This document shows positions 21,681-24,907 of a stretch of 24,907 nt of DNA, piece after piece. The position numbers and the translations under genes were made by a program. The stretch is taken from NCBI GenBank assembly GCA_965657545.1, contig CBFHOG010000020.1, positions 1 through 24,907 of the forward strand, in the 5' to 3' direction. Position 1 is the stretch's first letter. Every line of letters starts with the position of its first letter. Below the pieces are notes generated by a model. That model was not told the origin of the DNA. It saw only the letters and a program-made list of their open reading frames with translations, and did no database searches. Source of the DNA: UBA7446 sp965657545 (GTDB taxonomy: Bacteria > Bacteroidota > Bacteroidia > Flavobacteriales > Flavobacteriaceae).

Positions 21681-23581
21681 TTATCTTGTCCAATTATCAA
21701 AAAGTTCTTCTACATGTTTAGAAGTATCGTTGTCATAGTTTTTTATAATATTGTTTTGCCATTCTTTCCATGTGCGAACGCCTCGTAAGGCTTCTTGCAA
21801 CTGTAAGATATTATAGCCCTTAACTTTATCAATTGGGTAAGATACATTTCTATTACCAAAATTCGGATCGTCCCTTTGATTTATATCATCCATTAAATCA
21901 ATACCACAAGAGGTGTAAATATTTTCGCTACGTATTGTTTGGTATTGAAAATTATCTTCATAAGTAAAATCGTTTACGCCAAGAGCTTCTCTGTAGTACC
22001 TTGTGGTTAAATAATGTTCAACCGTAGTTGCCAAGGTTTCCATGGTGCGCTGTGCATTTGATGCTCTTGGTCCGGGATTATTCACAGTTTCGGAAGATGA
22101 ATTCCATGGAACAATATACCCTTTCCACACCAAGTCTCCATATGCAGCCCTATCCATACGCCTATGGGCTGCATGTGCTAACTCGTGTATAGTACCCCAA
22201 AAACTCGCGATGTTCGACTACCGTACTCTTTAAGGTGAATATCAGAGCCGAAAACAATACCTCTTGAATGCACATAACTTGATTTGTTATTTTTTAGCTT
22301 GGCGTTAATTTCAACTCGACCACCAAAAAATGTGCGTTCCGGAGGTCTGTGTAAGCCATAAATGTTTCCATACCAATATAAGTGCGCCGCCCTAAATATA
22401 GTAGCATAATACTCCTGAGTACCGCCTCTGATATTTAGATTCCAATCTCCCGTTTTCTTTGGTCCACGGTATTTTGCTGCAGACCACGATGACCACCAAA
22501 TGGAAAATTGGTGTCTTTTCCATTTAATAAAATATTTTGCTGGTCTTCTAAATCTTCCACTACAAGAGTAGCGTCCTTGCGCATTGCTAATTCCCGTATG
22601 GGTAGTAAACCAGCGTCTTGCTCGTACTCGCACCCCCTCAACAGGAACGTATCCTCCACTGACTCTAACAGTCTCATTTTTATAAACAGGTCTTTTACAC
22701 GTATCTCTTTGTGGTAACCTAGGCATCTTTTCATATTCATCTGGCCAACCACAATTGTAATATTCCCAATGGCTAAATACCCTTCGAGTCCTGGTCGTTA
22801 CAACATCATCATCCCAAACCTTTATAGTTCCGGCAGGTCGCCATTTACGCCTCCTTCTAAAAAAACCTCTTTCTTGATTCTTCAATTCTTCATCTGTAAT
22901 ATCATCTGAATCTTGGTTTTTTTCATCCAGGTTATTCGTTATTTTGAGGGCTTCCTCCACAAGTGCATGTATGCTGTTATCATCAGCACCAAGCCCAAAA
23001 GCACTGTATTTCCTTGTTGTACCAGAAGTCAAGTCTTCATCCTCATCAGGGATAAAAAGTGTTTCGAGAATTTCAGATTCTACTTCTGAGGGGAGTACTT
23101 TATCCACTTTTACGGCACAGTATTGATACGTCGGTTGGCCCTCTGGCACATCTGGATCTCTGTAATCGCCACTACTCTCTAAAATTTCATAATCTAAGGG
23201 GTGATCATAGAGAATTAATGTTGAATCGGCTTGAAGTATGGACAATTCCTCTTCGTTTTTTGGAATGAACTTAACATAAAGATGTGTTGCTTTAATGTCA
23301 ATATCAAAATTAACAGCCTTAGAAGAAGTGCTCAAATTACGTGTGTTCGTAGCAGAGGCATCATTCTGCCTGTCTTTTAAACGTTGTAATGCTTTTTTCA
23401 TATTGGTAACAGAATATGGGTTTTCTAACTGCTTCCCCAACTTAAATCTGTTGTCTGGTTCCTCTTGATAGGTTGGTTTATTGGGTTTATCAACATCTAA
23501 GAATTCATCTTTCTGACAAGAAAAAAGTAGTGTTATTACCAACGCAAGCGCAAATAATTTGGAGTAGGTTAAGTATTTCAT
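21681..23581 (-). pseudogene. Putative zinc metallopeptidase lipoprotein, interrupted by a one-base frameshift
   Basis: Two frames make one gene. The 5' part (22178-23581, 467 codons) starts with a lipoprotein signal MKYLTYSKLFALALVITLLFSC (lipobox LFSC, C22), continues with an acidic linker, and has a carboxypeptidase-regulatory-like Ig domain (about 300-350, VPVEGVRVRARRWFTTHTG). It stops at TAG 22178-22180. The 3' part (21681 to about 22217) continues in the other frame and contains SFWGTIHELAHAAHRRM, an HExxH zinc motif at codons 22173-22187, then METLATTVEHYLTTRYY, which could give a third ligand. The span is 1901 bases, one short of 634 codons. Adding one base to the T5 run on the minus strand (22199-22203) restores an uninterrupted gene. 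The start codon usually predicted for the 3' piece (22157) lies after the HExxH motif and is not a real start. True mutation and sequencing error are both possible. Confidence 0.78.
22195..22203 (-). other. Likely frameshift site in a homopolymer run
   Basis: The minus strand reads TTTTTGGGG here. Frame-B is closed by a stop at 22218-22220 and frame-A by a stop at 22178-22180, so the shift must lie between 22181 and 22217. The T5/G4 run is the only homopolymer there. Confidence 0.6.
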
Positions 23582-23779
23582 GGGATCTCATTTTTATGTT
23601 TTCGATTTAGGTTTTGTAAGACTATTATCGCATTATGACGGAATTAATTTAAGCCACAAGTTTTATATAAAAAACAAGGGAAACAAGAAAAAAGTGTTAA
23701 AAAACACATGTTTTTTATCAAGAAGAGTCAAAAAATGGAGAAAAAGACGAAAATTTAGTTACTATAAAAAAGCACAAAT
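23582..23779. other. Gene-free AT-rich spacer
   Basis: About 200 bases between the metallopeptidase start and the exchanger stop, both on the minus strand. An open plus-strand frame (23580-23804) has Lys/Arg-rich, low-complexity translation and is not believed to be a gene. A short palindrome AAAAAACA-CA-TGTTTTTT lies near 23700-23717. No exact TAnnTTTG box was found for the metallopeptidase gene. Confidence 0.5.
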
Positions 23780-24712
23780 TTACGCCAAAGTCTGCACCAT
23801 ATAAGCCACATAACAAAGCAACAAGACAAGCCCTTGTCGCCAAGAAAGCTGTAAATTTTTGGAAAACAATACCAGTGGCAGCAAGATTACGGCAAAGCCA
23901 ATCATGACCCAAATATCAAATGTCAAAAGTTGCGCATCTCCTACTTGCAGCGGATGAATAACCGCCGTAATACCCAATACAGTAAGTATATTAAAGAGGT
24001 TTGAACCAATTAAATTCCCTATTGAAATGCCCTGTTCTTTTTTGATAATGGCCATTCCAGACGCTACCAATTCAGGCAGACTTGTACCTATGGAAACCAA
24101 TGTAATTCCAATGACACGCTCACTCACATCATATGCACGCGCCAAGCCCACTGCACCCTGCACCAACCATTGCGATCCAAATGCAAGCCCTAACGAGCCG
24201 AGTACCATAAAAAAAACAATCCAAACCCATGATTTGAATGGGACTTCATCGGGTGTTTCTTGTACCACTACGGTGGGTTGAAATTTAATCAAATACGTCA
24301 TTACCGCAACAAGAACACCAAGTAAGAGTACACCTTCAAGTTGAGTAATTGTCCCATTGTAAAGCAGAAACAATAGCAGTAGTGAAACGCCAAAAATCAT
24401 AGGCCAGTCAAATTGGTAAAAACTTTTTTGGACTTGAATGCGACTAAAAAGTAATATAACACCAAGTACAAATCCAAGATTGGCAATATTTGATCCCACA
24501 ACATTACCAAGCGACAAATCGGGATACCCCTCTAACGCTGCGCGAATACTGGTAATAAGTTCGGGCAAAGAAGTTGCAAAAGACACTATGGTCATCCCTA
24601 CCACCACTTTAGGAACTTGCCACCTTGCAGCGGTTGCCACAGCGGCACGCAGTAGCCATTCGCCACCCAAAAGTAGCAACGTAAGACCTCCAGCAAGTAG
24701 TAGCGTATTCAT
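23780..24712 (-). CDS. Na+/Ca2+ exchanger-family (CaCA, YrbG-like) inner-membrane protein
   Basis: A 310-residue membrane protein with about ten helices that probably exports Ca2+ in exchange for Na+ or H+. Both inverted alpha repeats are plain: alpha-1 has SFATSLPELITS (about 44-55) and GNVVGSNIANLG (about 69-80); alpha-2 has SIGTSLPELVASG (about 207-219) and GNLIGSNLFNIL (about 233-244). Each supplies the conserved Glu and Asn that coordinate the cation. The opening MNTLLLAGGLTLLLLGGEWLLR is typical of the YrbG group (about 310-330 residues). An AT-poor cytoplasmic loop KFQPTVVVQETPDEVPFKS divides the halves. It appears to be monocistronic and is divergent from a small protein gene at the window end. 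Confidence 0.94.
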   Translation of the reverse strand: MNTLLLAGGLTLLLLGGEWLLRAAVATAARWQVPKVVVGMTIVSFATSLPELITSIRAALEGYPDLSLGNVVGSNIANLGFVLGVILLFSRIQVQKSFYQFDWPMIFGVSLLLLFLLYNGTITQLEGVLLLGVLVAVMTYLIKFQPTVVVQETPDEVPFKSWVWIVFFMVLGSLGLAFGSQWLVQGAVGLARAYDVSERVIGITLVSIGTSLPELVASGMAIIKKEQGISIGNLIGSNLFNILTVLGITAVIHPLQVGDAQLLTFDIWVMIGFAVILLPLVLFSKNLQLSWRQGLVLLLCYVAYMVQTLA

Positions 24713-24746
24713 GATTTGTGGCGAAGATACGATGCAGAAGGTTTTG

Positions 24747-24754
24747 TACCTTTG
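24747..24754 (+). promoter_or_regulatory. -7 box of the small conserved gene, implying a leaderless mRNA
   Basis: TACCTTTG matches TAnnTTTG exactly and ends 4 bases before the ATG at 24759, the same spacing as at ilvE. Confidence 0.5.
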
Positions 24755-24758
24755 CGTT

Positions 24759-24907
24759 ATGCAAAAAAAAGGGTTTCAGTTTTTGGCAAAATGTAATCAG
24801 CTTCTTTTACCCAGCTTAACTAAAAAGCGCGTGGATTTGGCTAAAGCTTCCAAAGGGCAACTGCTTCTTATTGCATGGCGAGCTTATGTGACAATGCGTG
24901 CGATTTA
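24759..24907 (+). CDS. Very small conserved flavobacterial protein (often labelled SsrA-binding-like), 3' end at window edge
   Basis: The frame from ATG 24759 is open for 49 codons plus two bases (TA), at the right edge. The peptide starts MQKKGFQFLAKCNQLLLPSL and continues TKKRVDLAKASKGQLLLIAW, then RAYVTMRAI. It resembles tiny (about 50-residue) basic proteins of Flavobacteriia with LPS.TK..LDLAKA.K.Q and GWR.YVT, which, from memory, databases often label SsrA-binding protein although they lack the SmpB fold. If the next base is A or G the gene ends exactly at the window edge, which fits the family length. Function unknown; its basic, amphipathic character could suit nucleic-acid or membrane binding. 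Confidence 0.65.
   Translation, partial: MQKKGFQFLAKCNQLLLPSLTKKRVDLAKASKGQLLLIAWRAYVTMRAI

Noticed and set aside
22188..22217. Programmed -1 frameshift in the metallopeptidase gene
   Set aside because: The needed shift is in the -1 sense, but GTT TTT GGG in the zero frame is not an X XXY YYZ heptamer and no downstream stimulatory hairpin is obvious; a lost base in T5 is simpler.
23580..23804. Plus-strand frame of 74 codons
   Set aside because: Translation is Lys/Arg-rich low complexity from AT-rich spacer and runs into the exchanger gene on the other strand.

Overview
The window looks like chromosomal DNA from a low-GC member of the Bacteroidota, most likely a marine-type Flavobacteriaceae. 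The evidence is the set of protein relatives (Bacteroidota-type P-II, long PurM, type-2 PyrF, glutamine synthetase III, BBP2-like porin), A-rich leaders without Shine-Dalgarno sequences, and repeated promoter boxes of the form TAnnTTTG. No rRNA, tRNA, CRISPR array, insertion sequence or prophage gene was seen. Nearly everything is core metabolism and stress response. The one accessory-looking stretch is at about 20.5-23.6 kb.

Layout. (1) 1-3345, minus strand: a tight operon of an MscS-type channel, an NtrC-like response regulator without a DNA-binding domain, and an exported M28 metallopeptidase cut by the window edge. (2) 3373-5181, minus: grpE-dnaJ with its own promoter, which lies inside a perfect 7-7-7 inverted repeat, and with tandem terminators. 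DnaJ keeps only two of the four zinc-binding CxxCxGxG motifs. (3) 5189-8200: a TIGR01777-type epimerase, ilvE, a MazG-like NTP pyrophosphohydrolase, a small two-helix membrane protein and the fluoride channel crcB. (4) 8201-11130, plus: an ammonium module of outer-membrane porin, P-II protein and AmtB behind a long regulatory leader, closed by a strong terminator. (5) 11134-12010: purU with a promoter directly after that terminator. (6) 12047-19223, minus: a seven-gene operon with almost no spacing: glutamine synthetase III, purM, a four-helix histidine-bearing membrane protein, a YceI protein, prfA, pyrF and an alpha/beta hydrolase. (7) 19454-20461, plus: a second glutamine synthetase (class II), divergent from the first, with a strong terminator. 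(8) 20537-23581, minus: three exported or lipid-anchored proteins, one of them a putative zinc metallopeptidase broken by a one-base frameshift. (9) 23780-24907: a Na+/Ca2+-type exchanger and the start of a very small conserved protein.

Functionally, regions 4, 6 and 7 form a nitrogen assimilation block: ammonium entry across both membranes, P-II control, two classes of glutamine synthetase, and glutamine-consuming purine synthesis. The leaders of the porin-glnK-amtB operon and of class II glnA share CCC...GGG inverted repeats, which suggests a common nitrogen regulator.

I found no clear-cut unknown system. The best leads are the DnaJ with one zinc centre, the inverted repeat over the grpE-dnaJ promoter, the evenly spaced operators before the ammonium operon, and the secreted three-gene cassette.
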